The notes under the pieces: generated by a model
The model's database searches: none
What the model was told of the DNA's origin: nothing
What the model saw: the letters and a program-made list of their open reading frames with translations, nothing else
Source of the DNA: Halovulum marinum
Lineage (GTDB): Bacteria > Pseudomonadota > Alphaproteobacteria > Rhodobacterales > Rhodobacteraceae
DNA: 64,000 nucleotides
Assembly (NCBI RefSeq): GCF_009697225.1
Contig: NZ_WIND01000003.1
Span: 62,001-126,000, forward strand
Reading direction: 5' to 3'
Translations under genes and position numbers: made by a program
Shown here: piece by piece, positions 1-8,405 of the stretch
How the letters are laid out: each line of letters begins with the position of its first letter
How positions within the stretch are numbered: position 1 is the stretch's first letter

Positions 1-61
1 CCTGCACCGGCAGCGCCACGGCGCCGGCCAGGATCGTGCCGGTCAGCATCCTCTTGTACAT
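1..61 (-). CDS. Exported protein, N-terminal fragment (runs off the window)
   Basis: Only the first 20 codons are present. They read MYKRMLTGTILAGAVALPVQ: a short positive start followed by a hydrophobic stretch, which is a typical signal peptide. A purine-rich GGGAAGGGA lies just upstream of the ATG as a plausible ribosome binding site. The mature protein is outside the window, so no function can be assigned. It is divergent from the membrane protein at 403. Confidence 0.5.
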   Translation of the reverse strand, partial: MYKRMLTGTILAGAVALPVQ

Positions 62-402
62 GCGGATTCCCTTCCCTGTTGGTTCGACAACTCGTTGGTG
101 TCGGATGCACCGTAACCACAGCGGCGCGAATCGCCCAAGACCAAAGCGGGGCCGTGCGGGCAAAAATCGCCGCGGCGGTGGCAGCTTGCCTAATGTTTCG
201 ACAAACCCGCCGCCGGCGAAGCTTTGTTCCGCGGAAGGATACGAAAACCGGCGTCCACATTCTAATATTGCAAAGGAAGCGTCGAGGACGACCGAAAACT
301 GTTCGCGCGAATCGCCTCCGGAACACGCGGCCGCAATTCATCGGGTGAAATCACCTCCCGGACCGCCTATCTAGGACGGGGATCGACAGACGAAGGACGC
401 CA
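62..402. other. Intergenic region between divergent genes
   Basis: This stretch separates a minus-strand exported-protein gene from a plus-strand membrane-protein gene, so it should hold both promoters. Short reading frames here have no recognisable motifs and look like chance frames. Two similar sites, GTTCGACAAC near 81 and GTTTCGACAAAC near 196, could be a repeated regulator site, but two copies are too few to claim that. A locally AT-richer patch lies at about 255-300. Confidence 0.35.
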
Positions 403-921
403 ATGCCCATCGCCATCTTCTTCGTCGCCCTCGCGGGCGCGCTGATCGTCGCCGTCGCCGACCGCCAGCTGCGCCCCGTCGCCATCCTGTTCGCGATCGT
501 GATGTCGGCGCTGCTGGCCTACGTGGTCTGGGACCAGTGGCTGCGCGGCGGGCGGCTGCCGCCGCGGATGACGCTGGAGCAGCTGCAGCTGGACGATCTG
601 CAGGTCGCCAGCGACGCCCGTTTCGTCCGCGTCTCGGGCCGGGCCGCCAACACCTCGGAACGGTTCCGCCTGCGCGAGTTCCGCATGCGCACCACGGTGC
701 ACGACTGCCCCGACGCGGACAGCGCGCTGCCCGACTGCGTGGTCATCGCGCAGGACGACGGCATCGCCCGGGTCGACGTGCCGCCGGGCCAGGCGCGCCA
801 CTTCGAGGCGGTGTTCAGCTTCCGCAACATGCCCGAGACCACCGGGGTGACGGTCTGGGACCACCAGATCCTGGAGGTGCGCGCGATCGACGAGACCGCC
901 CGCACGCCGGTGCTGCGCTAG
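403..921 (+). CDS. Small membrane-anchored protein of unknown function
   Basis: The protein has 172 residues. The first 50 form two closely spaced hydrophobic segments (about residues 3-20 and 26-46) split by DRQLRP, so it is probably anchored in the inner membrane by a hairpin. The rest is soluble and beta-rich, with two cysteines (in HDCPDAD and LPDCVV) that could pair if the domain is periplasmic. The sequence does not match a family I recognise by motif. Its stop overlaps the stop of the convergent lipoprotein gene by four bases. Confidence 0.6.
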   Translation: MPIAIFFVALAGALIVAVADRQLRPVAILFAIVMSALLAYVVWDQWLRGGRLPPRMTLEQLQLDDLQVASDARFVRVSGRAANTSERFRLREFRMRTTVHDCPDADSALPDCVVIAQDDGIARVDVPPGQARHFEAVFSFRNMPETTGVTVWDHQILEVRAIDETARTPVLR

Positions 922-1223
922 CCGCCGGCGCCGCAGGCCAGCCGTACCGCGACCAGCGCCGCGTCGCCGCTGACGCCGCCCTTGCGGGTCCGGCAGCCGG
1001 TGGCCTGCTCGGCGGCGACGCTGGCTGCGGCCATCACCTCGGCGGTGTCCGGCAACGCCACCATGTTGGTGCGGATCACCTGCGCCTCGCCGTCCAGCGC
1101 GTAGACGTCGAAGACATAGGGCCCGACCCGTGTCACCTGGGGCGAGACGCCCATGAACCGCGGCGCGGGCGAGGAACAGCCCGCCGCCAGCAGCAGCAGC
1201 GCGAGCATCGACATTCTGGGCAT
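918..1223 (-). CDS. Small lipoprotein of unknown function
   Basis: This is a 101-residue protein with a lipoprotein signal: a hydrophobic run LALLLLAAGC whose LAAGC is a good lipobox, so Cys16 should be lipid-modified after signal-peptidase II cleavage. Two later cysteines (GCRTRK and RLACGAG) may form a disulfide in the periplasm. A GGAGG sits four bases before the ATG chosen; a second ATG three codons later is also possible. Function is unknown. Confidence 0.6.
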   Translation of the reverse strand: MPRMSMLALLLLAAGCSSPAPRFMGVSPQVTRVGPYVFDVYALDGEAQVIRTNMVALPDTAEVMAAASVAAEQATGCRTRKGGVSGDAALVAVRLACGAGG

Positions 1224-1318
1224 GGCACCTCCGGCTTTCGCCGCAGCCTGCCGCGCACAGGGTTAACAGGCGGTTAGCGCCCCTTCCCCCCGCGCCCGAA
1301 CGGCGCTAGATCGGCGGC

Positions 1319-2512
1319 ATGACCGATTTCGCCAGGACCCGCGCCCTGTTCGACCTGCCCGAGGGGGTGATCTACCTCGACGGCAACTCTCTCGGGCCGT
1401 TGCCGCGCCATGCCGCCGCGCATGTGGCGCGGGTGATGACCGAGGAATGGGGCACGCAGCTGATCCGCGGCTGGAACGGCGCCGGCTGGTTCACCCTGCC
1501 CGAGCGCCTGGGCGAGCGCATCGCGCCGCTGATCGGCGCGCAGCCCGGCAGCGTCACGGTGGGCGACACGCTGTCGATCAAGGTCTACCAGGCGCTGGCC
1601 GCGGCGCTGGACCTGGTGCCGGACCGGCGCGTGGTGCTGTCGGACAGCGGCAACTTCCCGTCCGACCTGTACATGGCCGAGGGGCTGCTGCGCAGCCTGG
1701 GCCGGGGCCACGAGCTGCGCGTCGTCGCCCCCGAGGCGGTCGCGGCGGCGATCACCGACGAGGTCGCGGTGCTGATGCTGACCCAGGTCGACTACCGCAC
1801 CGGGCGGCTGCACGACATGAAGGCGCTGACCGACCGGGCGCGGGCGGCGGGGGCGATCACCGTCTGGGACCTGGCGCATTCGGCCGGCGCGCTGCCGGTG
1901 GACCTGTCCGGCTGCGACACCGATTTCGCCGTCGGCTGCACCTACAAGTACCTCAACGGCGGCCCCGGCGCGCCGGCCTTCATTCATATCGCGCCGCGCC
2001 TGACGGACCGCGCCCGACCGGCGCTGTCGGGCTGGATGGGCCATGCCGCGCCCTTCGCCTTCGAGCCCGGCTACCGCCCCGCCGCGGGCCGCGCCCGGAT
2101 GCGGGTCGGCACGCCGCCGGTGATCGCGCTGGCCGCGCTCGACGCCGCGCTGGACGTCTGGGAGGGCGTGTCGCTGCAGGCGGTGCGCCGCGCCAGCCAA
2201 GAGCTGGCCGATCTGCTGATCGCCGAGGTCGCGGCGCGCTGCCCCGAGCTGACGCTGGCCTCGCCCCGCGATGCGCAGGCGCGCGGCAGCCAGGTGTCGT
2301 TCGCGCACCCGCAGGGCTACGCGGTGATGCAGGCGCTGATCGCGCGCGGCGTGATCGGCGACTTCCGCGCCCCGGACCTGCTGCGCTTCGGGCTGACGCC
2401 GCTCTACCTGTCGGCGGAGGACGTGCGCGCGGCGGTGGCGATCCTGGCCGAGATCCTCGACACCCGCGCCTGGGACCGGCCCGAGTACCACGCCCGCGCG
2501 GCGGTGACCTGA
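1319..2512 (+). CDS. kynU: Kynureninase
   Basis: This PLP enzyme cleaves kynurenine or 3-hydroxykynurenine to (hydroxy)anthranilate and alanine in tryptophan breakdown. At 397 residues it has the usual bacterial length. The N-terminus carries the family motif YLDGNSLGPLP. The cofactor site is seen as DLAHSAGALP (aspartate to the pyridine ring) and CTYKYLNGGPG, where Lys210 should form the Schiff base. No kynA or kynB is next to it; the next gene encodes a lone Lrp-type ligand-binding domain 107 bases downstream. The start is the first ATG, shortly after a promoter-sized gap. Confidence 0.92.
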   Translation: MTDFARTRALFDLPEGVIYLDGNSLGPLPRHAAAHVARVMTEEWGTQLIRGWNGAGWFTLPERLGERIAPLIGAQPGSVTVGDTLSIKVYQALAAALDLVPDRRVVLSDSGNFPSDLYMAEGLLRSLGRGHELRVVAPEAVAAAITDEVAVLMLTQVDYRTGRLHDMKALTDRARAAGAITVWDLAHSAGALPVDLSGCDTDFAVGCTYKYLNGGPGAPAFIHIAPRLTDRARPALSGWMGHAAPFAFEPGYRPAAGRARMRVGTPPVIALAALDAALDVWEGVSLQAVRRASQELADLLIAEVAARCPELTLASPRDAQARGSQVSFAHPQGYAVMQALIARGVIGDFRAPDLLRFGLTPLYLSAEDVRAAVAILAEILDTRAWDRPEYHARAAVT

Positions 2513-2520
2513 CCGCGGAC

Positions 2521-2545
2521 CCGCCCGCTTTCCGGCGGCGGGCGG
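2521..2545 (+). terminator. Hairpin after kynU
   Basis: Arms CCGCCCGC and GCGGGCGG pair perfectly over eight bases with a nine-base loop, starting eight bases after the kynU stop. No T-run follows, so this is either a weak intrinsic terminator or an mRNA-end stabiliser. Confidence 0.4.
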
Positions 2546-2618
2546 CGGCGTCCGCAGGCTTGGAACCGCGGCGGGCGCGGGCTACCTTCGCGGCGAAACC
2601 TGACCGCAAGGAGTTCCC

Positions 2619-2855
2619 ATGCACTGCGTATTCGTCCAGCTGCGCTGCACGCCCGGCCGCACCTACGACGTCGCCGATGCGCTCTACGACAAGGAGATCG
2701 CGTCCGAGCTCTACTCCACCTCGGGCGAGTACGACCTGCTGATGAAGCTCTACATCGAGGACGGCGTCGACATCGGCAAGTACATCAACGACCAGGTGCT
2801 GACGATCCCGCACATCGACCGGTCGCTGACCACGCTGACCTTCAAGGCGTTCTGA
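2619..2855 (+). CDS. Stand-alone Lrp/AsnC ligand-binding (RAM) domain protein
   Basis: This 78-residue protein corresponds to the C-terminal effector-binding half of Lrp/AsnC regulators and lacks their helix-turn-helix. It shows the expected alternating pattern: a first strand (CVFVQLRCTPG), a helix, and then SGEYDLLMKLYIED, the common G-x-Y-D-x-x-x-x-x-x motif. Such lone domains assemble as oligomers that bind amino acids. A strong AAGGAG lies five bases before the ATG. It is two bases upstream of otsB, so it is probably cotranscribed with the trehalose genes; whether it senses a tryptophan metabolite from the kynureninase step is only a guess. Confidence 0.75.
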   Translation: MHCVFVQLRCTPGRTYDVADALYDKEIASELYSTSGEYDLLMKLYIEDGVDIGKYINDQVLTIPHIDRSLTTLTFKAF

Positions 2856-2857
2856 AC

Positions 2858-3577
2858 ATGTCCCTGCCCGAGCTGCACCCGGAGCGGACCGCGCTGCTGC
2901 TGGATTTCGACGGTACCCTGGTCGAGATCGCCCCGCGGCCCGACGCGATCACCGTGCCCGCGGCGCTGCCGGCGCTGCTGGCGGCGCTGCACCGGCGGCT
3001 GTCGGGGGCGCTGGCGCTGGTTTCGGGACGCGAGGTCGCGGACATCCGCCGCTACCTGCCGGAGTTCCCCGGCACCATCATCGGCAGCCACGGCGCCGAG
3101 CGCGCCGAGCCGGGCCGGACCGCCGCGCCGCCGGCCGCGCTGGAAGGACTGGAGGCGATTCGCGAGGCGGTGCGAGACTTCGCCGCCAAGCACCCCGCGC
3201 TGCTGCTGGAGCCCAAGGCTCACGGCGTCGTGCTGCATTTCCGCCAGGCGCCGGAACTGGGGCCGCAAGTCGCGCGTTTCATGGGCGAACTGGCGGAGCG
3301 CCACCCCGATTTCGCTGTCCAGCAGGCAAAGATGGCCTGGGAGCTTCGGCCGGGATTCGCCGACAAGGGGCGCGCCGTCCGCAGTTTGCTGGGGCTCGAT
3401 CCTTTTACAGATCGAATTCCTATATATGTAGGAGACGACGCCACCGACGAAGCCGCGATGAACGTGGTCCAGGATCTGGGCGGGGTCGGCATCAAGATTG
3501 GACAGGGGTCCAGCGTGGCCATGCATCGGCTGCCGGACCCGGCGGCGCTTCTCCGCTGGCTGGAGAACGCTGCCTGA
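2858..3577 (+). CDS. otsB: Trehalose-6-phosphate phosphatase
   Basis: A HAD-superfamily phosphatase of 239 residues that removes the phosphate from trehalose 6-phosphate. Motif I is LLDFDGTLVEIAP, with nucleophile Asp16 and acid/base Asp18. The acidic motif IV is VGDDATDEAAM around residues 191-200. Cap-domain sequences SGREVADI and GSHGAE are typical of OtsB. The gene sits directly before otsA, the usual phosphatase-synthase pair. Bases 3400-3435 are unusually AT-rich for this window although the protein motif there is intact. The start chosen is two bases after the preceding stop. Confidence 0.93.
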   Translation: MSLPELHPERTALLLDFDGTLVEIAPRPDAITVPAALPALLAALHRRLSGALALVSGREVADIRRYLPEFPGTIIGSHGAERAEPGRTAAPPAALEGLEAIREAVRDFAAKHPALLLEPKAHGVVLHFRQAPELGPQVARFMGELAERHPDFAVQQAKMAWELRPGFADKGRAVRSLLGLDPFTDRIPIYVGDDATDEAAMNVVQDLGGVGIKIGQGSSVAMHRLPDPAALLRWLENAA

Positions 3578-3593
3578 TGTGAGGGCAACAGCC

Positions 3594-4955
3594 ATGTCGA
3601 GACTGGTCTGCGTTTCCAACCGCCTGCCCCTGGGGCCGAACCCCGCCGGCGGCCTCGTCGTCGCGCTGAAATCGGCGCTGACCGAAACCGGCGGGCTCTG
3701 GGTCGGCTACCGCGGCGAGGTGACCGAGACGCCTTCCGACAGCCTGATCGACCTGCCCGGCGCACCGTTCGAGCGCGCCGCGTTCGATCTGACGCAGGAA
3801 GAATTCGACGGCTACTACCGCGGCTACGCCAACTCCGAGCTGTGGCCGATCTTCCACGGCCGCGCCGATCTGTGCGACATCCGCCCCGAACATCTTGAGA
3901 CCTATCGCGCGGTGAACGCGCGCATCGCGCGCCAGCTGGCGCCGCGGCTGCGCCGCGACGACCGGATCTGGGTGCACGACTTCCACCTGCTGCCGCTGGC
4001 GCAGGAACTGCGCCGGCTGGGGGTCGAGGCGCCGATCGGGCTGTTCCTGCACATCCCGTTCCCCGACGTGCACAACCTTTCGGCACTGTCGAACGGCGCC
4101 GAGGTGATCGACTGGCTGTCGCGCTACGACCTGGTCGGCCTGCAGGCCGACCGCGACGTGCTGAGCTTCCTGGACTGCGCCTGGCAGCTGGGCAATCTGG
4201 AGGATTTCGGCAAGGGCCGGCTGAAGGTCAACGGCCGCCACATGCGCATCGCCAGCTGCCCGATCGGCATCGACGCCGAGGAATTCGCCGCCGCCGCCCG
4301 CGACGCCCCGCGCGAGGACCGGCTGCGCTCGCTGACCGGGGCCGAGCTGATGATCGGCGTCGACCGGCTGGACTATTCCAAGGGCATCCCGCAGCGCTTC
4401 CGCGCCTTTCAGGAACTGCTGGAGCAGCACGAGGACCTGCACGAGAAGATCGCGTTCCTGCAGATCGCCCCGCCCACCCGCGAGGCGATTTCCGCCTACC
4501 AGGTGATCCGCGAGGAGACCGAGCATCTGGCCGGCCGGATCAACGGCCAGTTCGCGACGATCAACTGGACGCCGATCCGCTACATCCACCGGCCGCTGCC
4601 GCGCGACACGCTGGCGGGGCTGTACCGGCAGGCGGCGATCGGGCTGGTGACGCCGCTGGCCGACGGCATGAACCTGGTGGCGAAGGAATACGTCGCGGCG
4701 CAGGACCCCGAAGATCCGGGCGTGCTGATCCTGTCGCGCTTCGCCGGCGCCGCCGAAATGATGGGCGAGGCGCTGATCATCAACCCGCACGACCCGTGCG
4801 AGCTGGCGCTGGCGATGGCCGAGGCGCTGCACATGCCGCGCACCGAACGCCGCCGCCGCTGGGAGCGGCTGATGCACGTGGTGCAGACCCAGGACGTGCG
4901 CTGGTGGTCGAAGCGGTTCCTGTCGGCGCTGGAGCGGCAGCCGATCCCGGCCTGA
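3594..4955 (+). CDS. otsA: Trehalose-6-phosphate synthase
   Basis: A GT20 glycosyltransferase of 453 residues that joins glucose from UDP-glucose to glucose 6-phosphate, producing the osmoprotectant precursor trehalose 6-phosphate. Family motifs are clear: SNRLPLGPNPAGGLV at the N-terminus, WVHDFHLLPLAQELR, FLHIPFPD, the catalytic-site GVDRLDYSKGIPQR, and TPLADGMNLVAKEYVAAQ near the C-terminus. The reading frame is open upstream, but the ATG of MSRLVCVSNRLP fits the family start and follows otsB by 16 bases. The stop is three bases from the stop of the convergent ligase gene. Confidence 0.95.
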   Translation: MSRLVCVSNRLPLGPNPAGGLVVALKSALTETGGLWVGYRGEVTETPSDSLIDLPGAPFERAAFDLTQEEFDGYYRGYANSELWPIFHGRADLCDIRPEHLETYRAVNARIARQLAPRLRRDDRIWVHDFHLLPLAQELRRLGVEAPIGLFLHIPFPDVHNLSALSNGAEVIDWLSRYDLVGLQADRDVLSFLDCAWQLGNLEDFGKGRLKVNGRHMRIASCPIGIDAEEFAAAARDAPREDRLRSLTGAELMIGVDRLDYSKGIPQRFRAFQELLEQHEDLHEKIAFLQIAPPTREAISAYQVIREETEHLAGRINGQFATINWTPIRYIHRPLPRDTLAGLYRQAAIGLVTPLADGMNLVAKEYVAAQDPEDPGVLILSRFAGAAEMMGEALIINPHDPCELALAMAEALHMPRTERRRRWERLMHVVQTQDVRWWSKRFLSALERQPIPA

Positions 4956-4958
4956 ACG

Positions 4959-6545
4959 CTATTCCGGCGGCAGCATCGCCTGCAGCGTCAGCAGCCGGTC
5001 GGCCTCGGCCGGCGGCTTGTCCCAGCGCAGCCGGTGCACGCGCGGGAAGCGCATCGCCACCCCCGACTTGTGCCGGCCGGAACGGTTCAGCCCCTCGAAC
5101 GCCACCTCCAGCACCAGCCCGAACGCCGGCTCGGCGCGCACCGAGCGCACCGGGCCGAAGCGTTCGACGGTGTTGTCGCGCACGAACCTGTCGATCCGCT
5201 TCAGCTCCTCGTCGGTGAAGCCGAAATAGGCCTTGCCGACGGGCACCAGCGTCTCGTCCTCGGTCCAGACGCCGAAGGTGTAGTCGGAATAGAAGCTCGA
5301 CCGCTTGCCGTGGCCGCGCTGGGCGTACATCAGCACCGCGTCGATCAGGAACGGGTCGCGCTTCCACTTGAACCACGGCCCTTTCGGGCGGCCGGGAACA
5401 TAGGCGCTGTCCAGCCGCTTCAGCATCAACCCCTCGATCACCGGGTGCGGCGGCTCGGCGCGCAGCTTCGCCAGCGCATCCCAGTCGTCGAACGCGAGCA
5501 GCGGCGACAGGTCGAACCGCTCGGGGTCGAGACCCGTCAGGAACTCTTCCAGCCGCGCCCGACGCTCGGCGAAGGGCAAGGGGCGCAGGTCCTTCGCGCC
5601 CGCCTGCAGCAGGTCGTAGGCGCGGACGAACGCCGGGTGCCTGCCCATAAGCGCCTTGCCGACGGTCTTGCGGTTCAGCCGCTGCTGCAGGTCGCCGAAC
5701 GCCGCGGTGCCGCCGTCGGCGCCGCGCACCAGCAGCTCGCCGTCCAGCGTGCCGTCGAAATCCAGCTGCGCCAGCACATCCGGAAACGCGCCCGAGATGT
5801 CGTCGCCGGTGCGCGAATACAGCCGCCGCTCGCCGCCCTCGCCGGTGGCCTGCACGCGGATGCCGTCCCATTTCCACTCGGCGGCGAACGCGGCCGGGTC
5901 CAGCGCCGCAAGCTCGGCCTCGTCCAGCGGGGTGGCCAGCATCACCGGGCGGAACGGCGCCAGCGCCGCCTGCACCGGCTTCTCGGCCCGCCCCTCCAGC
6001 CAGGCGAACAGCTCGGTGTAGGGCGGCGCCAGCCCGTGCCACAGCTCCTCGATCCCGGTCACCTCGACCCCGCCGAAATCGGCCAGCGCCTGCTTGGCCA
6101 GCCGCGCACTGACGCCGACGCGCAGCCCGCCCGTCGCCAGCTTCAGCAGCGCGTAGCGCTGCGGCGTGTCGAGCGCGTCCAGCAGGTCGCGCACCACCGC
6201 CGGCGCGCCGGTGCGCCCGGCGGCGTTCAGCCGCCCGACAGTCGCCGACAGGCCCGGATCGGCCAGCGCGCCCTGCGGCTCCCAGATCAGGACGATGGTC
6301 TCGGCCAGATCGCCGACGTAGTCATAGCTGAGCGCGAACAGCTCCTCGTCGACCCGCTCGGCGACCAGCGCGCGCAGCATCGCGGGCTTGGCGCCGCGGA
6401 TGTCCAGATCGCCGGTCAGCGCCGCCAGCGCCACGCCCCGGTCCGGGTCCGGCACCGCGGCGAAATAATCGCGCAGCAGGCGCAGCTTGCCCAGCCGCTG
6501 CGGGGTGAAGGCCAGCCGTTCCAGCAGTTCGGCGAACCGCCTCAT
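4959..6545 (-). CDS. ATP-dependent DNA ligase
   Basis: A 528-residue ATP-dependent DNA ligase. The adenylation motif is EWKWDGIR, with Lys225 as the expected AMP-carrying residue. RLYSRTGDDISGAFPD follows, and the later motif EGLMLKRLDSAY and the C-terminal OB-fold segments (WFKWKRDPFLIDAVLMYAQ, FGFTDEELK) are all present. The N-terminal 200 residues are the helical DNA-binding domain. The frame is open upstream, but the ATG used here overlaps the exonuclease stop (ATGA) and begins MRRFAELLERL, as in the family. The gene forms a repair pair with the exonuclease; the Lhr-like helicase and SbcD-like phosphoesterase that often complete this cluster are not in the window. Confidence 0.9.
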   Translation of the reverse strand: MRRFAELLERLAFTPQRLGKLRLLRDYFAAVPDPDRGVALAALTGDLDIRGAKPAMLRALVAERVDEELFALSYDYVGDLAETIVLIWEPQGALADPGLSATVGRLNAAGRTGAPAVVRDLLDALDTPQRYALLKLATGGLRVGVSARLAKQALADFGGVEVTGIEELWHGLAPPYTELFAWLEGRAEKPVQAALAPFRPVMLATPLDEAELAALDPAAFAAEWKWDGIRVQATGEGGERRLYSRTGDDISGAFPDVLAQLDFDGTLDGELLVRGADGGTAAFGDLQQRLNRKTVGKALMGRHPAFVRAYDLLQAGAKDLRPLPFAERRARLEEFLTGLDPERFDLSPLLAFDDWDALAKLRAEPPHPVIEGLMLKRLDSAYVPGRPKGPWFKWKRDPFLIDAVLMYAQRGHGKRSSFYSDYTFGVWTEDETLVPVGKAYFGFTDEELKRIDRFVRDNTVERFGPVRSVRAEPAFGLVLEVAFEGLNRSGRHKSGVAMRFPRVHRLRWDKPPAEADRLLTLQAMLPPE

Positions 6546-7552
6546 TCCACCGCCTCGTCCTCGTAGCCGACCAGGTGCAGCGGCCGCGCCCGGCGCCGGT
6601 TCAGCGCGCACCAGCGCACCAGCGCCTCCTCGCGGCCGTGGGTGACCCAGACCTCCTGCGGGTCCAGTTCCTCGATGGTCCGGGTCAGCTCGGGCCAGTC
6701 GCAATGGTCCGAGATCACCAGCGGCAGCTCGACGCCGCGCTGGCGTGCCCGTACCCGCACCTGCATCCAGCCGCTGGCAAAGGCGATCAGCGGCTCGGGG
6801 AAGCGCTGCGCCCATTTCGCGGCGAAGGCCGAGGGCGGCGCCAGCACGATCCTGCCGGCGAACCGCGCCTTGTCGCCGCCCGCGTCCGTCGCCGGCTCCA
6901 GCGGGCCAAGCGCGACGCCCTCGGCCTGGTAATAGTCGCAGAGTGTCTTCAGCGCGCCGTGGATGTAAAGCGTGTCGGTATAGCCCGCCGCGCGGATCAG
7001 CCGGATCACGCGCTGCGCCTTGCCCAGCGCATAAACCCCGACCATGTGCGCGCGCTCGGGGAACAGATGCAGCGATTTCAGCAGCCTGGCCATTTCCTGC
7101 ATCGGGTCGGGATGGCGGAACACCGGCAGGCCGAAGGTCGCCTCGGTGATGAACACGTCACCGCGCACCGGCTCGAACGGCTCGGATGCCGGGTCGGCGC
7201 CGCGCTTGTAGTCGCCCGCCGCGACCACCGACAGCCCCTTCCATTCGACCCGGATCTGCGCCGAGCCCAGCACATGCCCGGCGGCGTGGAACGACACGGA
7301 AACGCCGTTGACGTCGACCGGCGCGCGGCTGCCCTGCTGCGTCGCGTCGGCGAACCCGGCACCGTAGCGCAGCGCCATGATGTCGAGGGTGCGCCGCGTC
7401 GCCATCACCGCGCCGTGCCCCGAGCGCGCGTGGTCGGCGTGACCGTGGGTGATCAGCGCGCGCGCCACCGGGCGCACCGGATCGATGTAGAAGTCGCCCG
7501 GCGGGCAATACAGCCCCTCGGGCCGCGGGTGCAGCAGATCGTCGGGCGTCAT
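6542..7552 (-). CDS. Ligase-associated metallo-beta-lactamase-fold DNA exonuclease
   Basis: A 336-residue nuclease of the beta-CASP/metallo-beta-lactamase type known as ligase-associated DNA exonuclease. The metal motif THGHADHARSG (His36, His38, Asp40, His41) is intact, with later ligands in SFHAAGHVLGSAQIRVE and VVAAGDYKRG. The C-terminal SDHCDWPEL and VWVTHGREEALV are typical of the family. It probably processes DNA ends before sealing by the ligase, which it overlaps by four bases. The gene starts about 37 bases upstream of the creatininase-like gene stop and may have its own promoter there. Confidence 0.88.
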   Translation of the reverse strand: MTPDDLLHPRPEGLYCPPGDFYIDPVRPVARALITHGHADHARSGHGAVMATRRTLDIMALRYGAGFADATQQGSRAPVDVNGVSVSFHAAGHVLGSAQIRVEWKGLSVVAAGDYKRGADPASEPFEPVRGDVFITEATFGLPVFRHPDPMQEMARLLKSLHLFPERAHMVGVYALGKAQRVIRLIRAAGYTDTLYIHGALKTLCDYYQAEGVALGPLEPATDAGGDKARFAGRIVLAPPSAFAAKWAQRFPEPLIAFASGWMQVRVRARQRGVELPLVISDHCDWPELTRTIEELDPQEVWVTHGREEALVRWCALNRRRARPLHLVGYEDEAVE

Positions 7553-7589
7553 TCCCCCAATATAGGCGCACCGGCGCGGCTGTCCCGCC

Positions 7590-8381
7590 TCAGGGCGCGT
7601 TGCCCAGGGTGCCGAGATCGAACCGCTCCACGTCGCGCAGCAGCTCGACGAAGCCGGCCACCTGGTGCGCGCAGGTCGCCGCGCCCTTGGCGGCGGTGGC
7701 GGCCGAGGCGTCGCCCACCGTTCCCGCCGCGTTCAGGTCCGAGGCGATCCAGCCGTAGGCCGCCGGCCCGGTGGGCCGCAGCCGGGCGAAGCCGTCCATG
7801 TCCTGCGCGCTCGAGCGGAAATCGCGCGCCTGCGCCATGTCCACCAGCTCGGGGCGGAAATGCAGCATCAGGCTGGTCTCCATGTCGCCGCCGTGGATGC
7901 CGTAGGCCAGCTCGTCGGGCGGGTACATGCCCTCGGGGTGGCCGAACGCGCCCCAGTGGCACTTCACCGCCAGCATGCCGGCGCGTACCCGCAACTCGCG
8001 CGCGATCACGCCGATCATGTCGGTGTTGCCGCCGTGCGAGTTCACGATCACCAGCTTGCGCACCCCCGCCCGCGCCACAGACAGGCCGATGTCGATCCAG
8101 GCCTCCATCGCCACGTCGGCGGCCAGGGTCAGGGTGCCGGGCGCGTGCAGGTGCTCGTTCGACTTGCCCACCGCCTGCACCGGCAGGATGCGGAAATCCA
8201 GGTCCCCGGGCGCGTCCGCCACCAGCCGGTCCAGCATGCCCTGCGCGATCATCGCGTCGACCCCCACCGGCAGGTGCGGGCCGTGCTGCTCGACCGCCGC
8301 GGTGGGCAGGATGGCGATGGTCCGGCCCGGATCGATGTCGGCGTATTCGGTCGTGCGGTATTCCGCCCAGTGGCGACGCAT
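7590..8381 (-). CDS. Creatininase-family amidohydrolase
   Basis: A 263-residue protein of the creatininase/formamide-hydrolase family. The first metal-binding motif is VEQHGPHLPVGVD (Glu31, His33, His36, Asp42), followed by VNSHGGN and HGGDMETSLML. These enzymes open cyclic amides or hydrolyse formamide side groups using two metal ions. It is the last gene of the minus-strand operon that starts with the ABC receptor at 14,996, so its substrate is probably a product of the amidohydrolase and oxidoreductases upstream. AGGAG lies seven bases before the ATG. True creatininase activity is not proven by sequence. Confidence 0.85.
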   Translation of the reverse strand: MRRHWAEYRTTEYADIDPGRTIAILPTAAVEQHGPHLPVGVDAMIAQGMLDRLVADAPGDLDFRILPVQAVGKSNEHLHAPGTLTLAADVAMEAWIDIGLSVARAGVRKLVIVNSHGGNTDMIGVIARELRVRAGMLAVKCHWGAFGHPEGMYPPDELAYGIHGGDMETSLMLHFRPELVDMAQARDFRSSAQDMDGFARLRPTGPAAYGWIASDLNAAGTVGDASAATAAKGAATCAHQVAGFVELLRDVERFDLGTLGNAP

Positions 8382-8405
8382 CTCGGCTCTCCTGGCTTGG
8401 GGTGT

